From NCBI RefSeq assembly GCF_900116365.1, contig NZ_FPAG01000003.1:248001-312000 (forward strand): 64,000 nucleotides of DNA, read 5' to 3'. A model generated the notes under the pieces. That model was not told where the DNA came from and searched no databases. It saw only the letters and a program-made list of their open reading frames with translations. The DNA comes from Zhouia amylolytica (GTDB lineage Bacteria > Bacteroidota > Bacteroidia > Flavobacteriales > Flavobacteriaceae). Both the position numbers and the translations under genes were made by a program. Positions 1-8,381 of this stretch are shown here, piece by piece (positions within the stretch are counted from its first letter, which is position 1; the number at the start of each line of letters is the position of its first letter).

Positions 1-111
1 AGCTTACCGGACCTGGGCAAGTGGTGGTGTTCATTTTTGATGTTATTGGGTAGGCTTGAATTATTTACAGTGTTAATACTGATGACGCCTTATTTCTGGA
101 AACGAACATAG
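1..111 (+). CDS. TrkH family potassium uptake protein, C-terminal end only
   Basis: The gene enters from outside the window; frame 1 is open from base 1 to a TAG stop and gives the last 36 residues. It contains the motif [20 protein letters not shown] followed by a short basic end, which I recognise as the last transmembrane helix of TrkH/KtrB-type potassium transporter membrane subunits. The family imports K+ across the inner membrane with a TrkA partner. Nothing can be said of the rest of the protein. It converges on the aminotransferase gene with a shared hairpin terminator between them. Confidence 0.75.
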   Translation, partial: SLPDLGKWWCSFLMLLGRLELFTVLILMTPYFWKRT

Positions 112-146
112 TAATAGAGAGATAGCTTCTTAAGAGTATATATAAA

Positions 147-177
147 AAAAGCCTTGTTTCGTAGAAACAAGGCTTTT
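147..177. terminator. Bidirectional Rho-independent terminator
   Basis: A perfect 14-bp stem (AAAAGCCTTGTTTC and its complement) with a 3-base loop, with A-run and T-run at its ends, lies between the converging trkH and aminotransferase genes and can serve both. Confidence 0.9.
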
Positions 178-199
178 TAAATTTTATAAGATCCGGAAA

Positions 200-1387
200 C
201 TATGACAATGCTTCTTTAATTCTGCCAATTGCTTCTCTTAATTCTTTTTCTGAAGCAGCATAAGATATTCTAATGCAATTTGGATCACCGAATGCTTCAC
301 CTGTTACGGTCGCTACATTGGCTTCCTCAAGAAGGAGCATAGCGAAATCAGATGCGTTGTTTATTTTTCTTCCTTTTACCGTTTTACCAAAGAAGGATGA
401 GATGTCAGGAAATACATAAAAAGCACCTTCAGGTACATTAAGTTTAAATCCTTCGATTTCTTCAAGAAGTCCTAAGACTAAATCACGTCTTTTCTTGAAT
501 TCGTCTATCATGAATTGGATTTTACTTACCGGAGCATCAAGAGCTGCAATAGTAGCTCGTTGTCCGATAGCATTTGCGCCACTGGTTACCTGTCCTTGTA
601 TTTTATTACAAGCTCGGGCAACAAACTCAGGAGCGCCGATAAAACCAATTCGCCATCCGGTCATAGCAAACGCTTTAGATACACCATTAACAGTAATGGT
701 ACGATCGTACATCCCGTCAATTTCGGCAATACTCGTATGACCTTCTCCGAAATTAATATGTTCGTAAATCTCGTCAGAAACGATATAGATGTCCGGGTGC
801 TTTCTTAAAACAGCCGCGATGGCCTCCAGCTCTTCCTTACTGTAAACCGAACCTGATGGATTACAAGGAGAGCTATACCAAAGCATTTTAGTTTTAGGGG
901 TAATGGCAGCCTCCAATTGTTCCGCTGTCATTTTAAAATCATTTTCTATAGAAGTTGAAACTTCTACAGGAATCCCTTCGGCTAACTTTACAATTTCAGA
1001 ATAACTAACCCAATAAGGTGCAGGTAAGATAACTTCGTCTCCTGGATTGATCATTGCAAGAGCTACATTCGCAAGCGATTGCTTAGCTCCTGTAGAAACA
1101 ACAATTTGGTTAGGAGTGTATGTTAGATTGTTATCTCTTTTAAATTTATTGATAATAGCCTGCTTAAGGTCAGCATATCCATCTACCGGTGGGTAGCTGC
1201 TGTAATTTTGATCGATAGCTTCTTTAGCAGCTTCTTTGATAAATTCCGGAATATTGAAATCCGGTTCACCTAAACTTAAGCCTATAATATCTTTTCCTTC
1301 AGCTTTAAGTTCTCTGGCTTTTGCAGCCATAGCTAGCGTAGCAGATGTAGCCATATTTACTACACGCTCTGATAAATGCTCTTTCAT
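200..1387 (-). CDS. Class I/II pyridoxal phosphate aminotransferase (aspartate aminotransferase type)
   Basis: 395 residues, full length for the family. Fold-type I PLP motifs are visible: NPSG at 176-179, DE at 205-206, and the Schiff-base lysine K238 in SKAFAMTGWRIG, with a substrate-carboxylate arginine near the C-terminus in CIRISYA. The fold and the AspC/AAT-Ib-like sequence point to cytosolic transfer of an amino group between aspartate (or another amino acid) and 2-oxoglutarate. The exact substrate cannot be read from sequence, since this subfamily also includes prephenate and aromatic aminotransferases. It starts at the ATG just downstream of the desaturase gene (31-bp gap) and may be co-transcribed with it. 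Confidence 0.9.
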   Translation of the reverse strand: MKEHLSERVVNMATSATLAMAAKARELKAEGKDIIGLSLGEPDFNIPEFIKEAAKEAIDQNYSSYPPVDGYADLKQAIINKFKRDNNLTYTPNQIVVSTGAKQSLANVALAMINPGDEVILPAPYWVSYSEIVKLAEGIPVEVSTSIENDFKMTAEQLEAAITPKTKMLWYSSPCNPSGSVYSKEELEAIAAVLRKHPDIYIVSDEIYEHINFGEGHTSIAEIDGMYDRTITVNGVSKAFAMTGWRIGFIGAPEFVARACNKIQGQVTSGANAIGQRATIAALDAPVSKIQFMIDEFKKRRDLVLGLLEEIEGFKLNVPEGAFYVFPDISSFFGKTVKGRKINNASDFAMLLLEEANVATVTGEAFGDPNCIRISYAASEKELREAIGRIKEALS

Positions 1388-1418
1388 TGGTGGTTAATTC
1401 AGCTTTAATTTGATTTAA

Positions 1419-2519
1419 TTAATATGCCATCTTTGGCTTTCTACCTAATTCTTTAAGGTGTTTGAAATGCGAAATTATAGCTTTTCTTGTACTTCTGTAC
1501 TCGTTGTAAGGTAAATTGAACTCTTTCGCTGTTTCTCTAACAATTTTAGAAATATTTGTGTAATGTATATGACTGATGTTAGGGAAAATATGATGCTCTA
1601 CCTGGTGGTTAAGACCACCTGTAAACCAATTAACGATTTTGTTCTTGGTAGAGAAGTTTGCTGTGGTAAATAACTGGTGAATAGCCCAGGTATTTTGTAT
1701 AGAACCATCTTCCTCAGGAAGAGGGGTTTCAACTTCTTCAACAACATGTGCCAATTGAAAAACGATACTTAAAATCAATCCTGCAGTATAGTGCATAGCA
1801 AAGAATCCGATAAGAACCTTCCACCAGGCAATGTCGAGGATAAGCATTGGTAATACGATCCAAATAGTCATGTATATGATTTTTGTGATAACCAGTACAC
1901 TCCATTCTTTAGCCGGACTTGGGAACTTACCGTATGAAAGTTTTCTCTTAAGATAGTTTCTCATTTGTTTAAAGTCCGTTGTGATAGCCCAATTAAGAGT
2001 TAACAATCCATATAAGAACACGGAATAGTAATGTTGAAACTTATGGAATCTATGCCATTCGGCATGTTTTGTAAAACGAATAATTCTTCCTGCATCAAGA
2101 TCCTCATCATGTCCGTGAATGTTTGTGTAAGTATGGTGTAATACATTGTGTTGTACTTTCCAGTTGTATACATTTCCTGCCAGGATGTAAATACTGCTAC
2201 CCATTATTTTATTAAGCCATGGTTTGGAAGAATAAGAGCCGTGATTACCGTCGTGCATAACGTTCATCCCAACACCGGCCATTCCAATACCAATTACAAT
2301 GGTCAATAGTAATTGTAACCATTGATTCATGTCTATGGTTAAAATTAAAAAGTAAGGAGTAAGGAAGATTAAGAACATGATAATGGTCTTAAAGTATAAC
2401 TTCCAGTTTCCTGTTTTCTTTATATTCTGTTCTTTAAAATAACTGTTTACTCTTTTGTTAAGCGTTTTAAAAAACTGCGTCTTGTCTCTTCTTGAGAATC
2501 TAATTGTGGGTGTATTCAT
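1419..2519 (-). CDS. Membrane fatty acid desaturase (acyl-CoA/acyl-lipid type)
   Basis: 366 residues with the three histidine boxes of the membrane di-iron desaturases: HDGNH at 89-93, HNVLHH at 124-129, and HQVEHH at 305-310. Hydrophobic stretches near 45-90 and 210-260 give the usual four-helix membrane core. The Q/H-x-x-H-H third box (QVEHH) is typical of front-end/linoleoyl-CoA-type desaturases, but no cytochrome b5 domain is attached, so the electron donor is external. It introduces a cis double bond into membrane fatty acids; position specificity is not readable. Its promoter lies about 90 bp upstream (TATTTTTG on the minus strand), in the region shared with divergent rsmG. Confidence 0.9.
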   Translation of the reverse strand: MNTPTIRFSRRDKTQFFKTLNKRVNSYFKEQNIKKTGNWKLYFKTIIMFLIFLTPYFLILTIDMNQWLQLLLTIVIGIGMAGVGMNVMHDGNHGSYSSKPWLNKIMGSSIYILAGNVYNWKVQHNVLHHTYTNIHGHDEDLDAGRIIRFTKHAEWHRFHKFQHYYSVFLYGLLTLNWAITTDFKQMRNYLKRKLSYGKFPSPAKEWSVLVITKIIYMTIWIVLPMLILDIAWWKVLIGFFAMHYTAGLILSIVFQLAHVVEEVETPLPEEDGSIQNTWAIHQLFTTANFSTKNKIVNWFTGGLNHQVEHHIFPNISHIHYTNISKIVRETAKEFNLPYNEYRSTRKAIISHFKHLKELGRKPKMAY

Positions 2520-2609
2520 AATAATAAGTTAATCTCTTCTTCTACAAATCATTTTCAATATAACGCATCTGCCAGATTATTATTGACCGGTCTAAATGTA
2601 TTATGGGGC

Positions 2610-2617
2610 CAAAAATA
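2610..2617 (-). promoter_or_regulatory. Predicted -7 element for the desaturase gene
   Basis: The minus strand reads TATTTTTG, matching the Bacteroidota -7 consensus TAnnTTTG. No clear -33 TTG at the ideal distance was seen. The 8-bp palindrome GACCGGTC at 2585-2592 lies just downstream, inside the predicted leader. Confidence 0.4.
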
Positions 2618-2673
2618 AAAATTATAACTGGTTAATAAGTATATTTTATTCTAAACTTAAGCCAACAAAATGG

Positions 2674-2681
2674 TACTTTTG
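2674..2681 (+). promoter_or_regulatory. rsmG: Predicted -7 element for rsmG
   Basis: TACTTTTG matches TAnnTTTG and sits 15 bp before the ATG at 2697. It lies inside the longer open frame starting at 2670, which argues against that earlier start. Confidence 0.5.
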
Positions 2682-2696
2682 TTAAAATTTTCATGC

Positions 2697-3329
2697 ATGT
2701 CTACAGAACTTATATTAAAATACTTTCCTGAAATAACGGAAATTCAACAAAATCAATTCAATCAGCTGGAAGATTTATATAAAGAATGGAACGCTAAAAT
2801 AAATGTAATTTCGAGAAAGGATATAGATCAGTTGTATGAAAGGCATGTGTTGCATTCACTGGGAATCGCAAAGGTTCAGCCATTTGTGCCTGGATCTAAA
2901 GTACTGGATGTTGGAACCGGTGGAGGTTTTCCGGGAATTCCTCTGGCAATTCTTTTTCCGGAAACTGATTTTTACCTGATAGATGCGATAGGAAAAAAAA
3001 TAAAAGTAGTTCAAGGGGTTGCAGAAGCGCTGGGGTTGAAGAATGTCAAAGCAGAACATATCAGGGCTAATAAAGTGAAAGCTCAATTTGATTTTATCGT
3101 GAGTAGGGCGGTTACCAATATGCCTGATTTTGTAAAATGGGTAAGAGGGAAAATAGCGAAATCCCAGAAACACGAATTGAAAAACGGAATCCTATACCTG
3201 AAAGGAGGCGATTTGACTGAAGAATTGGAGGTGTACGAAACGGTGAAGCTGTTCCAGCTAAAGGATTACTTTGATGAACCTTTCTTTGAAACCAAAAAAG
3301 TAGTATACCTGCCTATGAAATATAAATAG
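2697..3329 (+). CDS. rsmG: 16S rRNA (guanine527-N7)-methyltransferase RsmG (GidB)
   Basis: 210 residues from the ATG at 2697. The SAM-binding motif DVGTGGGFPGIP is at 71-82, the near-invariant signature of RsmG. The N-terminal NVISRKD and ERHVLHSL segments and C-terminal YLKGGDL also fit. The enzyme methylates N7 of G527 in helix 18 of 16S rRNA in the 30S subunit; loss gives low-level streptomycin resistance in other bacteria. The start at 2697 is preferred over 2670 because a predicted promoter overlaps the first codons of the longer form. Its stop lies 3 bp from that of the convergent hypothetical gene, with no terminator between them. Confidence 0.95.
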   Translation: MSTELILKYFPEITEIQQNQFNQLEDLYKEWNAKINVISRKDIDQLYERHVLHSLGIAKVQPFVPGSKVLDVGTGGGFPGIPLAILFPETDFYLIDAIGKKIKVVQGVAEALGLKNVKAEHIRANKVKAQFDFIVSRAVTNMPDFVKWVRGKIAKSQKHELKNGILYLKGGDLTEELEVYETVKLFQLKDYFDEPFFETKKVVYLPMKYK

Positions 3330-3332
3330 GTT

Positions 3333-3608
3333 TTAAATTTTCAACAACTCATAGTATTCATTTTTCCAGGTATAAAGATGATGCCTGATGTACTTTTTTA
3401 TTCTGGAAAACATCGATGTAGCTTCCTTTTGATGTTGTTTTTTAAGGAAGTTTTCTATTTGTTGAAACTCTTCATTGATGTCCTTAATTGCGTCGGAAAG
3501 TACTATTTTTTTTGAGTTTTCTTCTATGTGGAAATCTTCGCCTTCCAAATTTTTTTCAAAGACGGTGTATTTAATGTTTACAATACAATATTTGTCATTT
3601 GTTTCCAT
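3333..3608 (-). CDS. Small hypothetical protein, 91 residues
   Basis: I do not recognise the family. The most likely start is the methionine of METNDKY at 3608; a longer form would begin at 3629 with MLKNPLI. The protein is soluble, charged and lysine/glutamate rich, with a predicted beta-rich first half and a helical second half (FQQIENFLKKQHQKEATSMF), and no signal peptide or cysteines. It is convergent with rsmG with a 3-bp gap and has no operon partner downstream. It may be a lineage-specific flavobacterial protein. Confidence 0.6.
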   Translation of the reverse strand: METNDKYCIVNIKYTVFEKNLEGEDFHIEENSKKIVLSDAIKDINEEFQQIENFLKKQHQKEATSMFSRIKKYIRHHLYTWKNEYYELLKI

Positions 3609-3713
3609 AATTAAGGGATTTTTCAACACCTTTAAATTACGTAATAAACATTAAGTTTACAATTAATTAACGTTAAATTTACATAAGAAGATCTTGATTA
3701 TGTTTCCTTAAAT

Positions 3714-3743
3714 AAAAAAAGCCCGGTTAAACCGGGCTTTTTT
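3714..3743 (-). terminator. Rho-independent terminator of pruA
   Basis: The inverted repeat GCCCGGT/ACCGGGC (3721-3737) is flanked by an A-run and a T-run, just downstream of the pruA stop on the minus strand. Confidence 0.85.
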
Positions 3744-3760
3744 GAAATGAATTTATGTTT

Positions 3761-5389
3761 TTATTCTCCTAAGAAAGGATATCTGTAATCTACAGGTGTA
3801 ACAAAGGTCTCTTTAATTAATCTAGGAGAAACCCAACGTAAAAGGTTCAATGGAGAGCCAGCTTTGTCATTGGTTCCTGATGCTCTCGCTCCACCAAATG
3901 GTTGTTGTCCTACAACAGCTCCAGTCGGCTTGTCATTAATATAAAAGTTACCAGCGCAATTTTGAAGTGCCTGAGTCGCTTCCTCTATTGTGTAGCGATC
4001 ATTGGAGAAGATAGCTCCCGTAAGGGCGTATTCAGAAGTCTGATCAACCAATTTCAAGGTTTCACTCCATTGATCATCCTCGTATACGTAAACTGTTACA
4101 ACCGGTCCGAAAAGCTCAGTTGTCATTGTTTCATACTGAGGATTCGTGGTTAATATTACGGTTGGCTCAACAAAATAACCAGTAGATTTGTCGCAATGAC
4201 CACCGATAATAACATCAGCTTCATTACTCTCCTTGGCTTTGTTAATGTAGCTCTCAAGTTTATTGAAAGAACCTTCGTGGATAACAGCAGTAATAAAATT
4301 ACTCATGTCTTCTGGTGATCCCATTTTGAAAGAGGCTACATCTTCTTTTACGAAATCTAATACTTCCTGAGCTATTGACTTAGGAAGGTAAACTCTCGAT
4401 GCGGCACTACATTTTTGTCCCTGAAATTCAAAGGCACCTCTGGAAATGGCAGTTGCCACCTGCTTCGGTGTTGATGAAGGGTGAGCAATGATGAAATCCT
4501 TACCACCAGTTTCACCTACGATTCTAGGATAAGTCTTGTAGTTGTGAATGTTGTTTCCGATTTTTTGCCAGATGTTTTTAAATACTGTTGTTGATCCGGT
4601 AAAGTGGATTCCAGCAAAGTCAGGACTTGCCAATACCGTATCTGTAATCATTTCAGGATCTCCATATACAACATTGATAACTCCGTCAGGAACACCAGCT
4701 TCTTTTAAAACATCGACGATCACTTTTGCTGAGTATATCTGACTGTCGCTAGGCTTCCATACAACCACACAACCCATCAACGCTGCACTTGTAGGTAGGT
4801 TACCTGCAATAGCAGTAAAGTTGAATGGAGATACAGCGTAAACAAACCCTTCTAGTGGACGGTATTCAACTCGATTCCAAATTCCTTCCGAAGAAATTGG
4901 TTGATCGTTGTAAATTTGAGTCATGTACTCAACGTTGAAACGTAAAAAATCAACGATCTCACAAGCTGAGTCTATTTCAGCCTGAAAAATATTTTTTGAT
5001 TGCGCAAGCATGGTTGCAGCATTCATTTTGTCTCTGTAAGGACCCGCGATTAAATCTGCTGCTTTTAAAAAGATGGCAGTTCTTTGCTCCCATGAAAGGT
5101 TAGCCCATTTTTCTCTGGCTTCAAGCGCAGTACTTATAGCTTTATCTACATGTGATTTTTCAGCAAGATGATACTCGCCTAATATATGTTGATGCTCATG
5201 TGGGGGAGACATGGTCCTGGTATTACCTGTTCTAATTTCTTCTCCATTGATATAAAGCGGAACATCTACTTTACTGTTGTAGAATTCTTTATATTGTTTC
5301 AAAACGGACTCTCTTTCAGGAGTACCCGGAGCATATGACCTTACTGGCTCGTTTACAGCCTTAGGAACATGGAAAAAACCTTTTGACAT
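3761..5389 (-). CDS. pruA: L-glutamate gamma-semialdehyde dehydrogenase (1-pyrroline-5-carboxylate dehydrogenase)
   Basis: 542 residues, the length of the single-function type 4A aldehyde dehydrogenases rather than the fused PutA. The catalytic Cys is C327 in QGQKCSAASRVYL and the general base is E293 in VGETGGKDF; SPFNFTAIAGNLP (187-199) and HFTGST (262-267) belong to the NAD-binding region. It oxidises glutamate semialdehyde, formed from pyrroline-5-carboxylate, to glutamate in proline catabolism. The proline dehydrogenase partner is not adjacent. The gene appears monocistronic, with its own terminator and a promoter at 5426-5433 beside a 12-bp palindrome. Confidence 0.95.
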   Translation of the reverse strand: MSKGFFHVPKAVNEPVRSYAPGTPERESVLKQYKEFYNSKVDVPLYINGEEIRTGNTRTMSPPHEHQHILGEYHLAEKSHVDKAISTALEAREKWANLSWEQRTAIFLKAADLIAGPYRDKMNAATMLAQSKNIFQAEIDSACEIVDFLRFNVEYMTQIYNDQPISSEGIWNRVEYRPLEGFVYAVSPFNFTAIAGNLPTSAALMGCVVVWKPSDSQIYSAKVIVDVLKEAGVPDGVINVVYGDPEMITDTVLASPDFAGIHFTGSTTVFKNIWQKIGNNIHNYKTYPRIVGETGGKDFIIAHPSSTPKQVATAISRGAFEFQGQKCSAASRVYLPKSIAQEVLDFVKEDVASFKMGSPEDMSNFITAVIHEGSFNKLESYINKAKESNEADVIIGGHCDKSTGYFVEPTVILTTNPQYETMTTELFGPVVTVYVYEDDQWSETLKLVDQTSEYALTGAIFSNDRYTIEEATQALQNCAGNFYINDKPTGAVVGQQPFGGARASGTNDKAGSPLNLLRWVSPRLIKETFVTPVDYRYPFLGE

Positions 5390-5425
5390 AATTAACTCTA
5401 TTTTTACTGTTTATATAATTTTGGC

Positions 5426-5452
5426 CAAAGGTAATAAACCTCAAACGTTTGA
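5426..5452 (-). promoter_or_regulatory. pruA: Predicted pruA promoter with adjacent 12-bp palindrome
   Basis: The minus strand carries TACCTTTG (5426-5433, TAnnTTTG) with a TTG 23 bp further upstream. The perfect palindrome TCAAACGTTTGA (5441-5452) lies between the two elements, as expected for a repressor or activator site. Confidence 0.5.
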
Positions 5453-5479
5453 AAAACAAAAACAACCAAAAGGTTGTGG

Positions 5480-5869
5480 TTAGTTTAAAGCAAAAGGAGC
5501 GTAGAGCTTAAAGGTGGGAATGTAAACCCGGAATTTTCTGGTTGATGTGAAATTTACCATATCGTAATAGCCTCGCATAGAGCCAATTGGAGAGATTAAT
5601 AAGCAGCCGGAACTGTAGGTGTGGGTCTCGCCTGGCTTTAAAACAGGTTTTTTTCCGATAACTCCCTCACCATCTACCACTTCAATGTCATTGAGTGAAT
5701 CAAAAATTTGCCAGTGTCGGGCAGTGAGTTGAACCGTGTCTTTACCTTGATTTTCAATGGTAATCTTATATCCAAAGGCAAAGTTAATGTGCTGGTTTTT
5801 GAAGAAGGTTCCTTCAAAACTAGTCTCTACAGAGATTTTAATGCCTTTTGTGATCTGTGTAACCATCAT
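5480..5869 (-). CDS. apaG: ApaG family protein
   Basis: 129 residues, standard for ApaG, a small immunoglobulin-like/FNIII-fold protein. Family hallmarks are visible: FAFGYKITIENQG, LTARHWQI, VVDGEGVIGKKPVLKPG and YSSGCLLISPIGSMRGYY. In enterobacteria apaG lies with apaH and has been linked to Co2+ resistance and Mg2+ efflux, but the molecular function remains poorly known. Here it is the last gene of a tight operon after the T9SS plug gene and the DUF3667 gene, with a 1-bp gap to the latter. That linkage is positional only. Confidence 0.9.
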   Translation of the reverse strand: MMVTQITKGIKISVETSFEGTFFKNQHINFAFGYKITIENQGKDTVQLTARHWQIFDSLNDIEVVDGEGVIGKKPVLKPGETHTYSSGCLLISPIGSMRGYYDMVNFTSTRKFRVYIPTFKLYAPFALN

Positions 5870-5870
5870 T

Positions 5871-6977
5871 TTAATAGGTAATTGCGCTTGCTAAAAACAA
5901 GATAGTTATAGCAATAACTGCTAAAATAAAAAAAAATGAGTTTAAAATGGTGAATTTAACAATAGTTTTAAATCTACCTTGCTGATAAAAGTTTCGCATG
6001 GCCTTATAAAGGTATAAGAGAAACAAGATCAGGGCAATAGATATCGCTGAAAGTTCTACGATATTGTCAATTATAAAGGCAATCGTAATAAGTATAATGA
6101 AAGTGGTTTGAGTGTGAAAACTAAAAACCAAATGATCCATATAGGTGAAATTTCTTCTTAAATATAGCAACCAGATGAATACCGCAAACACCGGAAGGAA
6201 AAAGAATATCATAAACGGAACTCTTGAAATAAGAGTGTTTACAAAAGTTCCGGGTTGTCGCTCTATTCTTACGATGCTATGGGCTACGTTAAAAGAGAGC
6301 TTGTTCTCAAAACTTGAATCTATTTGTAATGTATCTAATGCTTTTTGGTAGGTGAAAAAATATTTATTATTAATTCCTCTTTCAAACAGTCCTGCTTTAT
6401 AGATAAAGCGATTTAATGAAGATGGCATGTTGTTGATAGAGTCGAAGGTTTTTTTCGGATTTTTAAGCGTGATAAAGTCTCTCTTTTTTAGATTAGAGGC
6501 CAATAGAGTGCTTGCTTCCTTTAATGGTTTTTCATCTTTTTCAGCAAAAATTGAATCTCTTTCTCTGGAATCATTTGAGTTAACAATGTTGATGAAGTTT
6601 TGGTCTTCCATTGCGAGATCTAAATCAGAGAAATCCCTGGTGAACCCAAAAACAAAGGCATATATAATGGCCGCACTAAGAAAAAACCTAAATGGGTTGG
6701 CGTAAGTCATACGCTTTCCTGAAATGTACTCCCTGGTAATTTTGCCTGGTTTGAATAGTAGGGAACTCATAGTTTTTCTGAATCTGGAATCGTAAGAGAT
6801 AATGGATCCGAAAAATTCTATGATTAAATCTTTGAAGGTGATCTTCTTGGTAGAATTCATTTGAGAGCAATGCGGACAGTATTTATCACTCAAATCAAGT
6901 GGATGATTGCAGTTTAGGCATTGGTTGCCTCTGTACTTTAATTGGTATCTCCCTTTGTATTCTGAAGGTATGCTCAT
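5871..6977 (-). CDS. DUF3667 membrane protein with N-terminal zinc ribbon
   Basis: 368 residues. The N-terminus has four cysteines, C20-x2-C23 and C34-x2-C37, in the pattern of a zinc ribbon, followed by the conserved DUF3667 block (FGSIISYDSRFRKT, then KPGKITREYISGKR). One hydrophobic segment follows near residues 95-112 and about four more lie after residue 250, so the middle segment (about 115-245) is likely exposed on one side of the membrane. The function is unknown. The ATG overlaps the stop of the upstream plug gene by 4 bp (ATGA), indicating translational coupling. Similar DUF3667 proteins are widespread in Bacteroidota. Confidence 0.85.
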   Translation of the reverse strand: MSIPSEYKGRYQLKYRGNQCLNCNHPLDLSDKYCPHCSQMNSTKKITFKDLIIEFFGSIISYDSRFRKTMSSLLFKPGKITREYISGKRMTYANPFRFFLSAAIIYAFVFGFTRDFSDLDLAMEDQNFINIVNSNDSRERDSIFAEKDEKPLKEASTLLASNLKKRDFITLKNPKKTFDSINNMPSSLNRFIYKAGLFERGINNKYFFTYQKALDTLQIDSSFENKLSFNVAHSIVRIERQPGTFVNTLISRVPFMIFFFLPVFAVFIWLLYLRRNFTYMDHLVFSFHTQTTFIILITIAFIIDNIVELSAISIALILFLLYLYKAMRNFYQQGRFKTIVKFTILNSFFFILAVIAITILFLASAITY

Positions 6978-8224
6978 TGTTTGGTTATGTTAGTTGAGTT
7001 GGCTGATCCGATTCCAATGACACTGTCATAATTCTGACCAAAATTACGATAATAGACAATAACTAAATATTCGTTTTCCGTTTCTGAATGATTTCCGCTA
7101 AAATAATGGAGATCTTTTTTTCCTTCTTCATCAACGAGAATATATTTATAGTTGTAAAACCCTTGTTTGAGTAGGATGCTACCCTCCATTAAGTTGTGCT
7201 CCTCATTGTACGCTAACTTGTTTTCTTCTGACAATTCATAATTATTAAACTTCCCGTAAATATACACCTGGTTAAAGCCAAGTTTATTCTCGTAAGGGAT
7301 GCTGAAATGAACATTGGCATAATCCGCCTGGTAGCTGTTTTCGCTTTCTAAAGACGAAATTCTAAAGTCTCCGTTAATGTCAGGATTGTAGGTGTAGAGT
7401 TGATTGCTGCGATCTTCGTCGGTATATAGGTGATGTTCGTAAATGTCGTTTAGTTCAACGTGTCTGATTTTATTCGCAGGAACCCGAATGTCCTTGTTTT
7501 CAAAATATAAATATTCATTACCGCCATTAAATGCAGTTTCCTTATCGTATTTATAGGTGTATTGGTTTCCCGATATAAACTGAGGTTTGATGTTTTTAAT
7601 TGCGGTGTCCCAATGGTAGTTTTTAAGAATCACGGTTTTGAGTTCTTGTTGTGGGTTTACGATGTTTAGGTTGTTGGTGTTGACCGTATATTGTACTACT
7701 TGTTTTGAATTGATGAGGTTTAAATCCCGCGATGTTTTGATCGTAACCCCTACGCTAACAGCGTTTTGATACACGATGAATCTTCTCGAAAACATGAGTT
7801 CGTCATAACTGTTAAATATTTTTAAAATGTAGTTGCCACTGCGTGTTACCCTGGTTTGCTGGTTTGGGATTTTTAGTTCGTAATGCGTGTAGGGTTTTAG
7901 AGTTGCAACAGAATTACGGTAATTTGTGATGCGCTGGTTGTCAAGGCCTTTTAAGTATTGAGATTTCACAATGTCAGAAGGCTTCCAGTCGAAGTCGCAA
8001 TGTTCAATTTTATAATAGTAGTCCGCTTCGTCAGCATACAGGTCGTCAAAAGTGAGGGTGATTAGGTCGTTTAGCCTCACTATGGGAAACTGGTCAGCCT
8101 CGTTACTTCCTTTAAATATAATGGTTTTGATGTAATCGGGAGGTGCAACTTCTTTTTGTTTTTGAGCTTGTGTTAATAGGGGGTTATGAAGGGTGAATAA
8201 TAGTATTATCAGTAGGTGTTTCAT
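6974..8224 (-). CDS. Type IX secretion system plug protein (DUF5103 family)
   Basis: 416 residues with an N-terminal signal peptide (MKHLLIILLFTLHNPLLTQA, cleavage near residue 20). The rest is beta-rich with the DUF5103 pattern, including PPDYIKTIIFKGS, FPIVRLND and YYKIEHCDFDW. Members of this family were identified as the Plug that closes the periplasmic end of the SprA (Sov) translocon pore of the type IX secretion system. Its presence implies that the cell has a T9SS, although no other T9SS gene lies in the window. It heads the operon plug - DUF3667 - apaG and has a TATATTTG promoter element 20 bp before its ATG. Confidence 0.8.
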   Translation of the reverse strand: MKHLLIILLFTLHNPLLTQAQKQKEVAPPDYIKTIIFKGSNEADQFPIVRLNDLITLTFDDLYADEADYYYKIEHCDFDWKPSDIVKSQYLKGLDNQRITNYRNSVATLKPYTHYELKIPNQQTRVTRSGNYILKIFNSYDELMFSRRFIVYQNAVSVGVTIKTSRDLNLINSKQVVQYTVNTNNLNIVNPQQELKTVILKNYHWDTAIKNIKPQFISGNQYTYKYDKETAFNGGNEYLYFENKDIRVPANKIRHVELNDIYEHHLYTDEDRSNQLYTYNPDINGDFRISSLESENSYQADYANVHFSIPYENKLGFNQVYIYGKFNNYELSEENKLAYNEEHNLMEGSILLKQGFYNYKYILVDEEGKKDLHYFSGNHSETENEYLVIVYYRNFGQNYDSVIGIGSANSTNITKQ

Positions 8225-8243
8225 GATTTTGAACTTTAACTGT

Positions 8244-8251
8244 CAAATATA
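8244..8251 (-). promoter_or_regulatory. Predicted -7 element for the plug-DUF3667-apaG operon
   Basis: The minus strand reads TATATTTG, a full match to TAnnTTTG, 20 bp upstream of the plug protein ATG. No TTG was found at the ideal -33 distance. Confidence 0.45.
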
Positions 8252-8332
8252 GTTAAAAAGAATACTTTGATTAGCTGTGTTGTCGAACCCGAAAAATGTA
8301 GCCTTTTATTATGGAAAGAATCTTTTAATTCA

Positions 8333-8340
8333 TAAATTTG
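8333..8340 (+). promoter_or_regulatory. Predicted -7 element for the nqr operon
   Basis: TAAATTTG matches TAnnTTTG and lies 41 bp upstream of the nqrA ATG, with no intervening gene. The -33 region is T-rich without a clear TTG. Confidence 0.45.
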
Positions 8341-8381
8341 CAGCGATTTTGAATTAACCTGATTTCAATTAGACGAGTAGT

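Noticed and set aside
2670-2696. Upstream start for rsmG at 2670
   Set aside because: A TAnnTTTG promoter element overlaps the extra codons, and the N-terminus from 2697 fits the family.
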